Notes: generated from the sequence alone by a model not told the origin. DNA of 35,966 nt from a candidate division FCPU426 bacterium (GCA_030621225.1 JAUXIB010000005.1:1-35966); one strand, 5' to 3'; shown: positions 8,645 through 19,126, counted from the first letter of the stretch. Numbers and translations: made by a program.

Positions 8645-9790
8645 ATGCGCGTATTTACAAACTATATTTTTCGTGAACTTCTTCCCCCCTTCGTCCTGGG
8701 GGTGTCTGTCTTCACTTTTCTCTTCTTGATCGATAAGGTATATGATCTGTTGAGTCTGAAGGTGGGAGAAGGTGTTCCACTTGCCCAGACATTAAAGCTC
8801 TTTGTTTATATTCAGCCGGCCATTCTTGCCATCACCATACCGATGGGGGTGTTGGTCGCGGTGCTGGTTGTTTTTGCCAGGTTGAGCGCGGAGAACGAGA
8901 TCGTGGCGATACGCGCGAGTGGTATAAGCTTGCTGCAGTTGAGCCGGCCGGTATTGTTGCTTGGTTTGTTGGCTAGCATGCTGATGGTTGTCTTTATGGA
9001 TCAAACGCTACCCTGGGGGAACCACTCCTATGTTTTGCAATATCGTAAGATCATTGAGGAGCGTCTTTCGGTCGCCTTACAGGAAAGGACTTTTGTTTCT
9101 TCCTTTAAGAATCGTGTGATCTATGTGGGCGGAAAACGGGGGCCGGTCCTGACCGATGTTCTCGTTTACTTGCGTCGAGTAGGTGGTGATCCGACGCGTA
9201 CGATCGTAGCGCCGCGGGGCAGGCTAATAAGTGATATGGCCAAGGGTTCGGGGGACTATCGCGCTTGTCTGGAGCTGGAAGACGGTGTGATAAGTACTGT
9301 TGGGACGGAGGGGGTCCATAAGTATATGTACGGTGATTTTGAGAAGATGCTGTTAGATTTGGCTCCCGAGGAGGAGCGGGAAATGTTTCTCTGGGGGGAG
9401 GAAAAAGGTCCGCGTGAGATGGATTTGGTTGAGCTTTGGTCAGATATCAGTGAGCGGCGTGTGAAGCATGACCCTAGCTTGGATTACTATTTAGTGGAAT
9501 GGCACAAACGAATCTCGATTCCCTTTGCTTGTCTGGCTTGTATGATGATCGGTATTCCGCTGGGTGTGAAGACTCGGCGGGGAGGGGTGGTCGGCTTTGG
9601 TTTGAGCTGCCTGCTTGTCCTCCTCTACAATATCCTGCTAATTCTTGGAGAGAATCTGGGCGGACGCGGCATGTTGTCTCCGCCGTTGGCCGTCTGGTTG
9701 CCGAACATTGTGCTGGGCGTGGCGGGGCTGTTTTTTTATTATCTGCTTGCTGTCGAGCATAGGGGATTGGTGAGGAGGAGTAAGCGATGA
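8645..9790 (+). CDS. LptF/LptG (YjgP/YjgQ) family LPS export permease
   Basis: MRVFTNYIFRELLPPFVLGVSVFTFLFLIDKVYDLL... and LVEWHKRISIPFACLACMMIGIPLGVKTRRGG. The ORF track starts at TTG 8630; ATG 8645 is the better start. Confidence 0.88.
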   Translation: MRVFTNYIFRELLPPFVLGVSVFTFLFLIDKVYDLLSLKVGEGVPLAQTLKLFVYIQPAILAITIPMGVLVAVLVVFARLSAENEIVAIRASGISLLQLSRPVLLLGLLASMLMVVFMDQTLPWGNHSYVLQYRKIIEERLSVALQERTFVSSFKNRVIYVGGKRGPVLTDVLVYLRRVGGDPTRTIVAPRGRLISDMAKGSGDYRACLELEDGVISTVGTEGVHKYMYGDFEKMLLDLAPEEEREMFLWGEEKGPREMDLVELWSDISERRVKHDPSLDYYLVEWHKRISIPFACLACMMIGIPLGVKTRRGGVVGFGLSCLLVLLYNILLILGENLGGRGMLSPPLAVWLPNIVLGVAGLFFYYLLAVEHRGLVRRSKR

Positions 9791-9793
9791 TTA

Positions 9794-9816
9794 GGTATCT
9801 GGTATCTAGTATTTGG
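9794..9816 (+). repeat. Heptad tract, GGTATCT family
   Basis: GGTATCT GGTATCT AGTATTT GG immediately after the LptF/G stop. Confidence 0.8.
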
Positions 9817-9887
9817 CCGCTAGCATATTTAATGTCGGTTTGTCCCCGTAGGGGGTATCTAGTTTGGCTTACGGATTCAGCTGAACC

Positions 9888-9915
9888 AGCTACCAGCTAC
9901 GAGCTACGAGCTACG
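9888..9915 (+). repeat. Heptad tract, AGCTACG family, open in the lptD frame
   Basis: AGCTACC AGCTACG AGCTACG AGCTACG, translated as ATSYELRAT. Confidence 0.9.
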
Positions 9916-9930
9916 AAGAAGCGGTGGACT

Positions 9931-11988
9931 ATGGTCTTGGCTGGCATCACGTTTTTGTTATGTCCCTCGCTGGCTATGGCTCAGGCAGACCCGATCAGCC
10001 TTGAGCATGCCGATTACCTGGAATACCGCCGGGCCGAGGGAAAGGTCAACTTGCGCGGCGATGTGCGGTTGCGCCAGGGCGAGGTAAGCATTGCCGCCCA
10101 GGAAATAGATTATGATATTTTGCGGAGCCAGCTTACCGCGCGTGGTGAAGTTGTGGTCCGGCAACTTGGCACGGAACTCAGAGGGGAGTACCTTTTCTAT
10201 GACGTGCAGAATCAGTTGGGGGAGCTGCGCTTGGCCGAGATATATTCGCCTCCTTGGCGGATAAAGTGTCCCGTGGTCAAGAAAGTCAAGCCGGACGAGA
10301 TAGTTATGTACCGCGCCAGCTGTACCACTTGTGACTTAGACCGCCCGCATTACAGTTTTCGCGCGCGTAAGATCCGTCTGGTGATGGACCGGAAACTTAC
10401 CGCGCGTAGCGTTACCTTCTATGCCGACGGGGTGCCGATCTTCTATCTGCCTTATTTTTACCGTTCGTTACGTGACCGGCGCATTCCCTTCTTAATAGAC
10501 ATCGGCCACACTGATTATTTGGGTACATACGTTAAGACGCAGTTTAATTACTTCTTTAATCCTCGACAGTATGGTTCCACTTATTTTGACTACTTTAAGA
10601 AGCAGGGGTTTGGCCATGGGGTCTATCATCTTTACAATGTGCCCGGACATAACGGGGACCTCTACTTCTATCGTGTGGACGAGAGCCGCGGCTCCCGGCG
10701 CGCCCGTTGGGCTTCGCGCTGGAAGCACGATGGGCAGGTGAGAAGGTTGTGGGATTTGGAGACCAGGGCCAGTCTTAATCTGACCAGCGATGAGCCCTTT
10801 CGCCATCATTATGCCGTTGCCGACCGCGGCGGGCAGTTTGACAGTCAACGGCGCGCCAGCCTTAGTCTGGCGAAAAAATTCCCCTTTGGTTCTATCCGCC
10901 TGCTGGAGGAAAGACAGGACTATTATAACCAGTTAAAAGGTGAGTTCGAGAAGCAAAGCGTTCTCAATCCTCAGGTGGGCGTTACCCTGATCCCGAACAA
11001 GATGTTAACCTTTCTGCCTTTTCTGCTTTCGGCGAGCAGCACCTTTGAGCACCGTTGGACACTGGCCGATATGCGCTACCGCGATAAGGCCAGCGGCGCC
11101 AGCGGCATATCATTTTCTTACCGGCCTTACCGTTGGTTGACTCTTAGTGACGCTACTAACTGGAATTACACCTGGCAGGAGCGGTTTCCGGGCGAAACAG
11201 GCCGGGAATTCCAGCATTACTTCCGGACAACGCCGCGCATCAAGAACAATATCGGTCGTTCCGTGGAAACTGGAGTTGGCTATTCTTGGGGCAAGGAGCT
11301 ATTACGCGGTTTCCACGGCGGGCGGGAGACGATCAGCCTGTTGGACAGCAACATCGCTTTTTACTGGAAACAGTTGGTAAAATATAAAATTTGGACCAAC
11401 TATAACTTTTTGCTCAAGCGCGAAAACTACAAAGAAAACTTCGGCTACCTGGAAGACAAGCTGACCATCCAGCCCGGCAAGCGGTACCGCTATAGCTTGG
11501 GGAGCCAATACAGCATAGCGGCTAAGGATTGGCGCAGTGTAACCGGAAAGGTCGATATATATGGGCGGGAGATCTGGCGTTATACAGTCAAGGTTGAGTA
11601 TGATGACGGTCGCGTGACTACCACCGGACGCAACCCTGCCGGGGGGCGGTTATTGCGTATGGATATGGGGCTTAAGTTCATCATTTTCAATGTCTACCGG
11701 CTGGGGTTAATAGAGCAATACGATCTGCGCAAGGGAACATTCAAGGGACAGAGTTACGAGGTATACCGTGACCTGCACTGTTGGGAAGCATCGATGCGGC
11801 TGGACGTTCAGCCGATGAATACGACGCTGATACCCGGCAGGAAACGGGAGTTGCGTTTCTCGTTTAAACTTAATATGAAGGCCCTGCCCAAGTATACCTT
11901 TGGCTACAAAAAAACGGAATGGGAGAGGTACCGCAAACTGCAGGGCGAGGAAGCACTGCGTGAGCTTGAAACGCAGATGACTAGGTAG
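9931..11988 (+). CDS. lptD: LptD/OstA-like LPS-assembly outer-membrane protein
   Basis: Signal peptide MVLAGITFLLCPSLAMAQA; LptA/OstA-like N-domain (ADYLEYRRAEGKVNLRGDVRLRQG); YRASCTTCDLDRPHYSFRARKIRL; long beta-barrel. The ORF is open back to 9787 (ATGA overlap with the upstream stop), but 9791-9915 is repeat-derived. Confidence 0.82.
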   Translation: MVLAGITFLLCPSLAMAQADPISLEHADYLEYRRAEGKVNLRGDVRLRQGEVSIAAQEIDYDILRSQLTARGEVVVRQLGTELRGEYLFYDVQNQLGELRLAEIYSPPWRIKCPVVKKVKPDEIVMYRASCTTCDLDRPHYSFRARKIRLVMDRKLTARSVTFYADGVPIFYLPYFYRSLRDRRIPFLIDIGHTDYLGTYVKTQFNYFFNPRQYGSTYFDYFKKQGFGHGVYHLYNVPGHNGDLYFYRVDESRGSRRARWASRWKHDGQVRRLWDLETRASLNLTSDEPFRHHYAVADRGGQFDSQRRASLSLAKKFPFGSIRLLEERQDYYNQLKGEFEKQSVLNPQVGVTLIPNKMLTFLPFLLSASSTFEHRWTLADMRYRDKASGASGISFSYRPYRWLTLSDATNWNYTWQERFPGETGREFQHYFRTTPRIKNNIGRSVETGVGYSWGKELLRGFHGGRETISLLDSNIAFYWKQLVKYKIWTNYNFLLKRENYKENFGYLEDKLTIQPGKRYRYSLGSQYSIAAKDWRSVTGKVDIYGREIWRYTVKVEYDDGRVTTTGRNPAGGRLLRMDMGLKFIIFNVYRLGLIEQYDLRKGTFKGQSYEVYRDLHCWEASMRLDVQPMNTTLIPGRKRELRFSFKLNMKALPKYTFGYKKTEWERYRKLQGEEALRELETQMTR

Positions 11989-11997
11989 GCGCTTTCG

Positions 11998-12032
11998 AAT
12001 TATGAATTCTGAATGCTGAGTTATGAATTGTG
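11998..12032 (+). repeat. Heptad tract, AATTATG family
   Basis: AATTATG AATTCTG AATGCTG AGTTATG AATTGTG, 10 nt after the lptD stop. Confidence 0.9.
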
Positions 12033-12272
12033 AGTGTCAAGTTGGACCCCGGGAAAGATCTGTGCAATTTGACTTTTGAAATAACGGCTAATCTTTTAAC
12101 CACAAAGTCACAAAGTTCACGAAGGAACGGCTTGAGAGAAACCGCTTTGGCTAACGACATAAGACGGCAGAAGGACAGGTGGCTTTGGTTTTCGAAAAAA
12201 GAACGTCGTGTCGTCGTGGTGAAAAAAGTTTTTAAGGGGATTACATTGTTTGACATTACCTAAGGAAAATCT

Positions 12273-15092
12273 GTGGATAAAAATTCGATAATAATCAAAG
12301 GCGCGCGCGAGCATAATCTCAAGAACATAGACGTCCGCATACCGCGTAATAAGCTGGTAGTGGTCACCGGCATCTCCGGGTCGGGAAAATCCTCTTTGGC
12401 TTTTGATATCCTCTACGCGGAAGGCCGCCGCCGTTATATCGAGTCTTTGTCGGCTTACGCGCGGCAATTCCTGGGTAATGTGGAGAAAGCCGACGTGGAC
12501 CATATCGAGGGGCTCTCGCCGGCCATTGCCATAGAACAAAAGACCGGTAGCAAGAACCCGCGTTCTACGGTAGGCACGGTTACCGAGATCTATGACTATC
12601 TGCGTGTACTCTATGCGCGCGCTTCGGTGCCGCACTGTCCGGAGTGCGGCCGGCGCATCGTGCCGCAGAGCGCGGCCGAGATCATTAGCCGCGTGGCTGA
12701 GTTGGGTCGGGGCAAGTTGGTAGAGATAAAATCGCCGTTGATCAAGGGTCAGAAAGGGGAGCATCAGGATGTACTGGAGAAGGCTCGGCAGTCAGGCTAT
12801 CTGCGCGCGGTGATCGACGGCAAACTCAATGAGCTTACACCCGGGATGAAATTGGAGAAGACCAAACGGCACGACGTACAGTTGGTGGTGGATCGTTTGC
12901 GTCTCAAGGACGGTTCGCGGGAAAGGTTGTCCGATTCCGTAGAGCAGGCGCTGGCTATGGGCGAGGGCGTAATGTCAGTAGGCATAGAAGGCAGCGAGCA
13001 CCTCTTTAGCGAGAAGTTGTCCTGCCCGGATTGCGGCATGGGTCTGGGAGAGTTGTCACCACGCCTTTTTTCATTCAATAGTCCTTACGGCGCTTGCCAG
13101 GAATGTATGGGACTGGGCAAGATTATGGCTGTCGATCCTCTGCTGGTGGTGGAAGAGGACCGCTCGCTGGCTGGCGGGGCCGTCCAGAGTTACAATTGGT
13201 CTTCAGCTCGTCTCTACGCCCAGATGTTACGCCAGCTTTCTCGGCAGTTCGGTTTCAGTATGGAGGTGCCTTTTCGCCGTTTGCCCAAGGAACACAAACG
13301 TCTAATACTTTATGGCAGCGGGGAGCAGGAGGTGGAGTTCCGCTTTCAGGGAAACCATAGTGACTTTCGCTGGCAGCGTACTTACGAGGGGATCATTCCT
13401 AATTTGGAGCGGCGCTACCGTGATACCGATTCCGATTACACTCGTCTGAAGATATCTCAACTGATGCGTGAGACGCCCTGCCCACACTGTGATGGCAGCC
13501 GCTTGCGTGGTGCGGCTCGCGCGGCCCGTTTTCAGGGGAAGAGCATCCACGAGATTTGTTCCTATTCGGTAGAGGGGTTGCGCAAATGGTTGGCCGCTTG
13601 TCGCTTGGCGGGCAAACAGCAACTGATTGCCGGACGGCTGGTCAAGGAGATCAATAAACGCCTCGGCTTTATTTGTGACCTGGGTTTGGGTTATCTTTCG
13701 TTGACACGGCCTACAGGTACGCTGTCTGGTGGAGAAGCACAGCGCATCAATTTGGCAACGCAGATCGGATCGCGTTTGGTAGGGATACTTTATATTCTTG
13801 ACGAACCCAGTGTCGGTCTGCACCAGCGGGACAACCAGCGCCTGCTGAACCTGCTGGCCGGACTGCGTGACCTGGGCAATACCGTTTTGGTGGTGGAACA
13901 CGATCGTGAGGCCATCCTGCAGGCGGACCATGTTATAGACCTTGGCCCCGGCGCCGGCCGCCAGGGCGGAGAACTGGTAGTGGCTGGCGCGCCGGCCAGG
14001 ATCAAATCCTGCCGGCGTTCACTTACCGGGGACTATTTGTCTGGGCGTAAACGGATAGTTCCGCCCCACCGCCGTCGCGCGTCACGGGACTTTATTCGTT
14101 TGAGCGGCGTCAGCACCAATAACCTCAAGCAGTTAGACGTGGAACTTCCTCGTTCCGTTTTCTGCTGTATTACCGGGGTTTCCGGTTCGGGAAAAAGCAG
14201 TCTAATGGTAGAAACGCTCTTTCCGGCTCTCCGGCACTGTCTGTTCCGGGGGCGTTTAAAGCCGCCGGGCTATACGGATTTGCAAGGTCTGGACGGTATT
14301 AACAAGGTGGTAGAGATAGACCAGGCGCCGATTGGGCGCACGCCGCGCTCTAATCCCGGCACTTACACCGGAGCTTTTGACCATATCCGCGATCTTTTTT
14401 CTAAGACGAAAATATCCCAGCGTCGCGGTTACCGGCCGGGGCGTTTCAGCTTTAACGTCAAGGGAGGACGTTGTGAGGCTTGCCGTGGCGATGGTATTAT
14501 TAAGGTAGAGATGCATTTCCTGCCGGACATTTATATTCCCTGTGAGGTGTGTAAAGGAAAACGCTATAACCGCGAGACGTTGGAAGTGACCTATAAAGGG
14601 GTGAATATCTATGAGGTTCTGGAAATGACCGCGGAGGAGGCGTATACCTTTTTCAAGAACATACCCAGCCTGGCCCGGATTCTTTCCACGGTAGTGGAAG
14701 TGGGCCTGGGATACATCAAGGTAGGCCAACCGGCTACTACGCTTTCCGGCGGCGAGGCGCAGCGGGTGAAGCTCTCTACCGAGCTATCACGGCTCTCCAG
14801 TGGGGACACTATTTATATATTGGACGAGCCGACTACCGGTTTGCATTTCCACGATGTACGCCAGTTGCTCAGGGTGCTGGACCGTTTGACTGAAACCGGC
14901 AACAGCGTGGTTGTTATCGAACATAACCTGGACGTTATTAGTTTTGCCGATTACGTGATCGATCTTGGCCCGGAAGGGGGCGATAAAGGCGGCGAGATAG
15001 TAGCGTGTGGCACCCCGGAAGAAGTGGCTAAAGTAAAGAAGTCGTATACGGGCAGGTTTCTGGCGAAGGCGTTTGAAGGTAGTAAGCGGTAG
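12273..15092 (+). CDS. uvrA: Excinuclease ABC subunit A
   Basis: GTG start; [63 protein letters not shown]; paired ABC ATPase signatures (TLSGGEAQR twice) and Cys-rich zinc modules. Confidence 0.98.
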   Translation: MDKNSIIIKGAREHNLKNIDVRIPRNKLVVVTGISGSGKSSLAFDILYAEGRRRYIESLSAYARQFLGNVEKADVDHIEGLSPAIAIEQKTGSKNPRSTVGTVTEIYDYLRVLYARASVPHCPECGRRIVPQSAAEIISRVAELGRGKLVEIKSPLIKGQKGEHQDVLEKARQSGYLRAVIDGKLNELTPGMKLEKTKRHDVQLVVDRLRLKDGSRERLSDSVEQALAMGEGVMSVGIEGSEHLFSEKLSCPDCGMGLGELSPRLFSFNSPYGACQECMGLGKIMAVDPLLVVEEDRSLAGGAVQSYNWSSARLYAQMLRQLSRQFGFSMEVPFRRLPKEHKRLILYGSGEQEVEFRFQGNHSDFRWQRTYEGIIPNLERRYRDTDSDYTRLKISQLMRETPCPHCDGSRLRGAARAARFQGKSIHEICSYSVEGLRKWLAACRLAGKQQLIAGRLVKEINKRLGFICDLGLGYLSLTRPTGTLSGGEAQRINLATQIGSRLVGILYILDEPSVGLHQRDNQRLLNLLAGLRDLGNTVLVVEHDREAILQADHVIDLGPGAGRQGGELVVAGAPARIKSCRRSLTGDYLSGRKRIVPPHRRRASRDFIRLSGVSTNNLKQLDVELPRSVFCCITGVSGSGKSSLMVETLFPALRHCLFRGRLKPPGYTDLQGLDGINKVVEIDQAPIGRTPRSNPGTYTGAFDHIRDLFSKTKISQRRGYRPGRFSFNVKGGRCEACRGDGIIKVEMHFLPDIYIPCEVCKGKRYNRETLEVTYKGVNIYEVLEMTAEEAYTFFKNIPSLARILSTVVEVGLGYIKVGQPATTLSGGEAQRVKLSTELSRLSSGDTIYILDEPTTGLHFHDVRQLLRVLDRLTETGNSVVVIEHNLDVISFADYVIDLGPEGGDKGGEIVACGTPEEVAKVKKSYTGRFLAKAFEGSKR

Positions 15093-15094
15093 GT

Positions 15095-15236
15095 AGTTCT
15101 GAATTCTGAGTTATGAATGCTGAATTGCGAGTCACTAACTAGTTGCTGGTTATTGGTTGTTAGTTGTTGGTACTTAGTCAGCGACTAAATACCAATGACC
15201 AAATACTAACGACCAACAAGATACTAGATACGGTCT
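15095..15236 (+). repeat. Heptad tracts, AATTATG family then GTTGTTA / ATACCAA / TAGATAC families
   Basis: AGTTCTG AATTCTG AGTTATG AATGCTG AATTGCG, then ...CTGGTTA TTGGTTG TTAGTTG TTGGTAC TTAGTCA GCGACTA AATACCA ATGACCA AATACTA ACGACCA...; starts 3 nt after the uvrA stop. Confidence 0.88.
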
Positions 15237-15260
15237 GAGGCATCGAGTTCCGGGCCCCGA

Positions 15261-15335
15261 GCTACGAGTCCTTCGACTTACGTTGTTCGCTCAGGACCCT
15301 GCACCTGAGCGTGCTAGCGCGAATGGTACAGGGCT
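15261..15335. repeat. 75-bp dispersed repeat, copy 1
   Basis: gctacgagtccttcgacttacgttgttcgctcaggaccctgcacctgagcgtgctagcgcgaatggtacagggct; matches 31160-31234 without gaps, with about 5 mismatches by eye. Contains perfect IR CGCTCAGG/CCTGAGCG. Confidence 0.92.
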
Positions 15336-15364
15336 GCGAACTACGAGCGAGCACACCAATTAAA

Positions 15365-15393
15365 TTGACATATTTCATACTGGTTGTTATACT
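15365..15393 (+). promoter_or_regulatory. Sigma70-type promoter for the Crp/Fnr gene
   Basis: TTGACA (15365-15370), 17-nt spacer, TATACT (15388-15393), ATG at 15424 preceded by GGGAGG. Confidence 0.8.
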
Positions 15394-15423
15394 ACAGTTG
15401 AACTTCTACTCAGGGAGGCGAAG

Positions 15424-16083
15424 ATGGTTACAGAGCAAGAGATACTGGAAAAATATGGCAAGGATTACGAGGATGGTGACGTCATGTGCCAGGAAGGCGA
15501 TTCGGGCAAAACGATGTTCATCATCCAGTCCGGTAGGGTCAAGATAACCAAGAAAGCGGGCGAGATAGAAAAGACTTTGGTGATTTTGGAGGCTGGCGAT
15601 TTTTTTGGAGAGATGTCTATTATTGATAAGGAAAAGCGTTCGGCGTCAGCGGTGGCTATTGGTAAGACGAAGGCCATAGAGCTGGATGAGGAACTCTTTG
15701 AGATCCATATCCAAAGTAATCCAAAAATCGTTAAAAAGATCCTTAAAAACTTTTCCGCCCGTTTACGTGAGGCGGATAAGCAGATAGAGAACCTGCTGAT
15801 CAAGGACAATAATATCCGCATTGCCAACCAGTTATTTATCCTGATAAGCAAGCATGGTCAGAAGACGGATAAGGGGATCAAGATGGATTTCCCGCTTACC
15901 GCTAAGGAACTGGCCAATCAGGCGGGTATTGACGAGCAATTGACCGGAGATATTGTTAAACGCCTGATTAAAGCAAATGTCCTGCGGGTGGAGGGGGACG
16001 AGTTGATCGTTACCAGCGAGGATAATCTAGAGAAATTCAATAAATACCTGGAAATGAAGCGGGAGTTTGGGGATACCAACTGA
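15424..16083 (+). CDS. Crp/Fnr-family transcriptional regulator (cNMP domain plus winged HTH)
   Basis: Phosphate-binding cassette-like GDFFGEMSIIDKEKRSASAVA; C-terminal FPLTAKELANQAGIDEQLTGDIVKRLIKANVL helix-turn-helix. Confidence 0.88.
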   Translation: MVTEQEILEKYGKDYEDGDVMCQEGDSGKTMFIIQSGRVKITKKAGEIEKTLVILEAGDFFGEMSIIDKEKRSASAVAIGKTKAIELDEELFEIHIQSNPKIVKKILKNFSARLREADKQIENLLIKDNNIRIANQLFILISKHGQKTDKGIKMDFPLTAKELANQAGIDEQLTGDIVKRLIKANVLRVEGDELIVTSEDNLEKFNKYLEMKREFGDTN

Positions 16084-16084
16084 T

Positions 16085-16109
16085 CGTAGCTCGTAGTTCG
16101 TAGCTCGAG
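16085..16109 (+). repeat. Heptad tract, CGTAGCT family
   Basis: CGTAGCT CGTAGTT CGTAGCT CGAG, starting 2 nt after the stop. Confidence 0.9.
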
Positions 16110-16216
16110 GTATTCTACCACTGATCCCCGCCCCCCCTGACTGCCATTTTCGTAATTCGGAATCGCTTAACCTTTCCAACCTTCAATAGCGCAATCCAGC
16201 GCGATATGAGAAGATA

Positions 16217-16245
16217 TTGACATTTATCAGGTCACATGTTACAAT
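16217..16245 (+). promoter_or_regulatory. Sigma70-type promoter
   Basis: TTGACA (16217-16222), 17-nt spacer, TACAAT (16240-16245). It overlaps the ATG at 16236 of the ORF track, so ATG 16257 is the likelier start. Confidence 0.75.
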
Positions 16246-16256
16246 ATATAGTGGCT

Positions 16257-17948
16257 ATGGGTAAATACATCCAAAAGATCTGTATATTGTGGGTTGGGTT
16301 GACGGTAGCATTTGTTGGCCTTGTCCAAGCCGGTCCCGTGATAGTAGAGGGGCAGGTATCTACTTCAGGTGTCTGGAGTGGGGAGATTTTGGTCAAGGGT
16401 AATGCCCAGATCATGCAAGGGGTTACTGTGAGCGTTCAGGGGGGGACACAGGTGAAGTTTGAGCCGGGCGCCAACTTGTACGTTCAGGGTACGCTGGTAG
16501 CCAATGGCAACCTGCAATCAGCCCCTATTTATTTTATGCCTGCCACCCAGGGACAGGCCTGGGGAGCTATATATTTTTACGGCGCTCCGGCCAACTGTCT
16601 GCTCAGTGGTTGTTATGTGACCGGCGCGGGGGTAGGCGTCTACTGCCTGTCTTCCTCTCCGACCATTACCGGCAGTTATATTTACGGTAACCAGTACGGT
16701 GTCTTCGCTGGAGAGGGCGGCGCACCCAATATCCAGAGTAGTTACATAATGCAGAATGCCGCTGGTGTGGTGGCGCAGGGCAGTACGGCCGGTTTGAATA
16801 TTCAGGCCTGCGTTATCCAGAAGAACACATACGGTGTATACGCGGCCCAGTTCGCGTCAATAAATATTACCGGCTGCAGCATCAAGGGCAACCAGTATCA
16901 TATCGTCAACGGTCATACGATCGCGGTCGAGGCTACGGGCAACACTTGGGACGATGGAGTCCCGTATGCGCAATATAAGGACAAGTTGCACGGCCAAGTG
17001 AATACCGGTGAAGTAGCCGCGGCGCCCGAGATAGCTGCTATTCCTGAGGAAGAGGCGCCTGTCGAGGGGGAAGAAGCGCCGCCGGAAGAGCCGGTGATTA
17101 CCTTTGAGAAACGCTCGGTGGGGGGCGCTTTCGTGCGCGGCCTGGTGCCTGGGCTGGGGCAGTTCTATAACGGCCGGATGGTCAAGGGAATTATTGTGCC
17201 GGTCGGTTTCGTGATGAACTTGGGAATCAGTGTCTTTGCGCTCACGAAAAGCAACAGCCTTTATGAGGAGTACGGGGAGGTTGGGAAGGACCTGTTTGAG
17301 GACGATAAAATGACGATACGGAAGCCTGATACTACCGACGAAGATATCAAGGACGCGAAAAAGGAGGCGATTGAGCTTTACGACCAGCAGGATATGTACT
17401 TGATGTGGTGGAAGATAGGTAGGCTGACCACGCTCGGTTGGTATTTTTACGGGGTATTTGACTCGATCAGTGACGCGATGGTTCAGCCGGTGGAGAAGCC
17501 GCGCAGTGTCGGTGTTACCGCCGGCATCGGTTTCCTCGGGTTTGGCGCGGGTCAGTTTTATAACCGCCGCTATCTAAAGGGCGCCTTTTGCGCGGTGGCT
17601 GAGTTGGCTACTATTTTCGCCCTGTTTTCAGCGCATAGCGGTTTTAATGAGAACTATAAAGCTTACCAGGATGACGCCGAGGACTTAGAGCTTACTGAGC
17701 AGGAAGTGAACGAACTTTGGGCGGAGGCAGGGGTTTACGAGCACCGCTACGATTTCCTTATCACTTATGTGCTGCCCCTGATGCATCTTTATGGCGGGCT
17801 GGACGCGATTTTGGACAACCTTAACGACCGGCGTCTGGCCAGCGGGAACGCTAAACTACAGTATTTAGAGCCGCATTTTGAGTATGCTTATAGATCCCCC
17901 CGCGATGGTGGGGAGCGGGTACGGATGGGATTTAGCCTGGATTTCTAG
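16257..17948 (+). CDS. Beta-helix protein fused to C-terminal membrane domain with two GxGQFYN motifs (DUF5683-like)
   Basis: VIVEGQVSTSGVWSGEILVKGNAQIMQGVTVSVQGGTQVKFEPGANLYVQGTL...; C-terminal FVRGLVPGLGQFYNGRMVKGII and GFLGFGAGQFYNRRYLKGAF. Confidence 0.78.
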   Translation: MGKYIQKICILWVGLTVAFVGLVQAGPVIVEGQVSTSGVWSGEILVKGNAQIMQGVTVSVQGGTQVKFEPGANLYVQGTLVANGNLQSAPIYFMPATQGQAWGAIYFYGAPANCLLSGCYVTGAGVGVYCLSSSPTITGSYIYGNQYGVFAGEGGAPNIQSSYIMQNAAGVVAQGSTAGLNIQACVIQKNTYGVYAAQFASINITGCSIKGNQYHIVNGHTIAVEATGNTWDDGVPYAQYKDKLHGQVNTGEVAAAPEIAAIPEEEAPVEGEEAPPEEPVITFEKRSVGGAFVRGLVPGLGQFYNGRMVKGIIVPVGFVMNLGISVFALTKSNSLYEEYGEVGKDLFEDDKMTIRKPDTTDEDIKDAKKEAIELYDQQDMYLMWWKIGRLTTLGWYFYGVFDSISDAMVQPVEKPRSVGVTAGIGFLGFGAGQFYNRRYLKGAFCAVAELATIFALFSAHSGFNENYKAYQDDAEDLELTEQEVNELWAEAGVYEHRYDFLITYVLPLMHLYGGLDAILDNLNDRRLASGNAKLQYLEPHFEYAYRSPRDGGERVRMGFSLDF

Positions 17949-17967
17949 ATTTTTCTGTTTCCGGGGC

Positions 17968-17995
17968 TTGACAAAGTGGCTGATTGTGGTATCTT
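17968..17995 (+). promoter_or_regulatory. Candidate promoter (TTGACA - 16 nt - TATCTT)
   Basis: TTGACA at 17968-17973, TATCTT at 17990-17995, upstream of the lipoprotein gene. Confidence 0.55.
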
Positions 17996-18116
17996 TAGCG
18001 GTGAGAGTGGGGGGGATGATTTGGCTGAAAAAATCATCCTCGAGATAAACTATTTGGGTTTGATTATCGTCTCATATAAAGAAAGATAACGAAACAAAGA
18101 GGGGGAGGCGTGCCTT

Positions 18117-19058
18117 ATGTATAAAAAACCAGCGGTAATTTGTTTGCTAATGTTATCTCTGTTGTTATACTGCTCTTGCTTAAAGCGGGAGCATACTCAT
18201 CCCCTTGACCCGGTAACTAAGGGGGGAGGTGTAGATACGCCAACTCCTGTAGATACGCCAACTCTTGTATATACGCCAACTCTTGTAGATACGCCTACTA
18301 ATACCGTGCCACCCACAGATACTCTGACTCCCTCTAACACCGTGCCGCCTACCGAAACCCCGACTAATACCGTGGAGGTACCTGACGCCTGGTTGGATAG
18401 GGGAGAGGTTACCGGTGATTTACCTGGTGGGAGCGGATCCAGCGAGTCGCGTTGTGAGCCGGCCGTTTATCCTAATATGACCCACACTAGTGCTCCCGGT
18501 GTGTTAGAGTTTAGCGGCAACGGTTTTATGTGGTGGTCGCCAGGCTGTACCAGTTGCATCAGCGATTCCTCCACGGGGATGGCCTATAATTACTCATCGG
18601 ATTTTTACGCAGGAACTGGATCGTTGCGCTTGACCGGTAAGATGGCCGGTTACACCTGGGGCGGCTGGGGAGCATTTGAGCTGTCTCCGTGTGGCGACTG
18701 GTCCCTGGTGGACATCTCTGCTTATACCGGGCTTGAGTTTTATGGCAAAAAGCTATCAGGGAATGGTGACGTAACGTTGACGATCGATAAGCCGTTTTTT
18801 GACGATATACAGTACGATGATGATTGGGATGGCAACCTGGATTCTTATCAGTATATTTCAACAACGGTGGGCTCCTGGAACCTGCATGAAGTTCCGTTTG
18901 TATTTATGGACTCGGGATGGCCGACGGGTCTGCCGATTACGGGGCCTCCTTTCAATCGCTACACCCCGGGGACGACTAATCTTAAGACAACAATAGTAAG
19001 GGTAGGTCCTGGTACTGGACCGTATGACTTCCTGATAGATGAGTTCAAGTTCTATTGA
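18117..19058 (+). CDS. Secreted lipoprotein with Thr/Pro-rich linker and predicted beta-sandwich C-terminal domain
   Basis: Lipobox-like LLLYCSC; VDTPTPVDTPTLVYTPTLVDTPTNTVPPTDTLTP linker encoded by an 18-nt DNA repeat (GTAGATACGCCAACTCCT); carbohydrate-binding-like C-terminus. Confidence 0.75.
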   Translation: MYKKPAVICLLMLSLLLYCSCLKREHTHPLDPVTKGGGVDTPTPVDTPTLVYTPTLVDTPTNTVPPTDTLTPSNTVPPTETPTNTVEVPDAWLDRGEVTGDLPGGSGSSESRCEPAVYPNMTHTSAPGVLEFSGNGFMWWSPGCTSCISDSSTGMAYNYSSDFYAGTGSLRLTGKMAGYTWGGWGAFELSPCGDWSLVDISAYTGLEFYGKKLSGNGDVTLTIDKPFFDDIQYDDDWDGNLDSYQYISTTVGSWNLHEVPFVFMDSGWPTGLPITGPPFNRYTPGTTNLKTTIVRVGPGTGPYDFLIDEFKFY

Positions 19059-19083
19059 GGATATGTTTGTTGGTTTCAAAAAA

Positions 19084-19111
19084 GGCCCGCCTTTTTGGCG
19101 GGTCTTTTTTT
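19084..19111 (+). terminator. Rho-independent terminator
   Basis: GGCCCGCC-TTTTT-GGCGGGTC stem followed by a T7 tract, 25 nt after the lipoprotein stop. Confidence 0.9.
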
Positions 19112-19126
19112 GTTTATGCTGACATC

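Noticed and set aside
12117-12764. 215-aa antisense ORF spanning the uvrA start
   Set aside because: It overlaps the clear uvrA N-terminus and a repeat element; no domain evidence.
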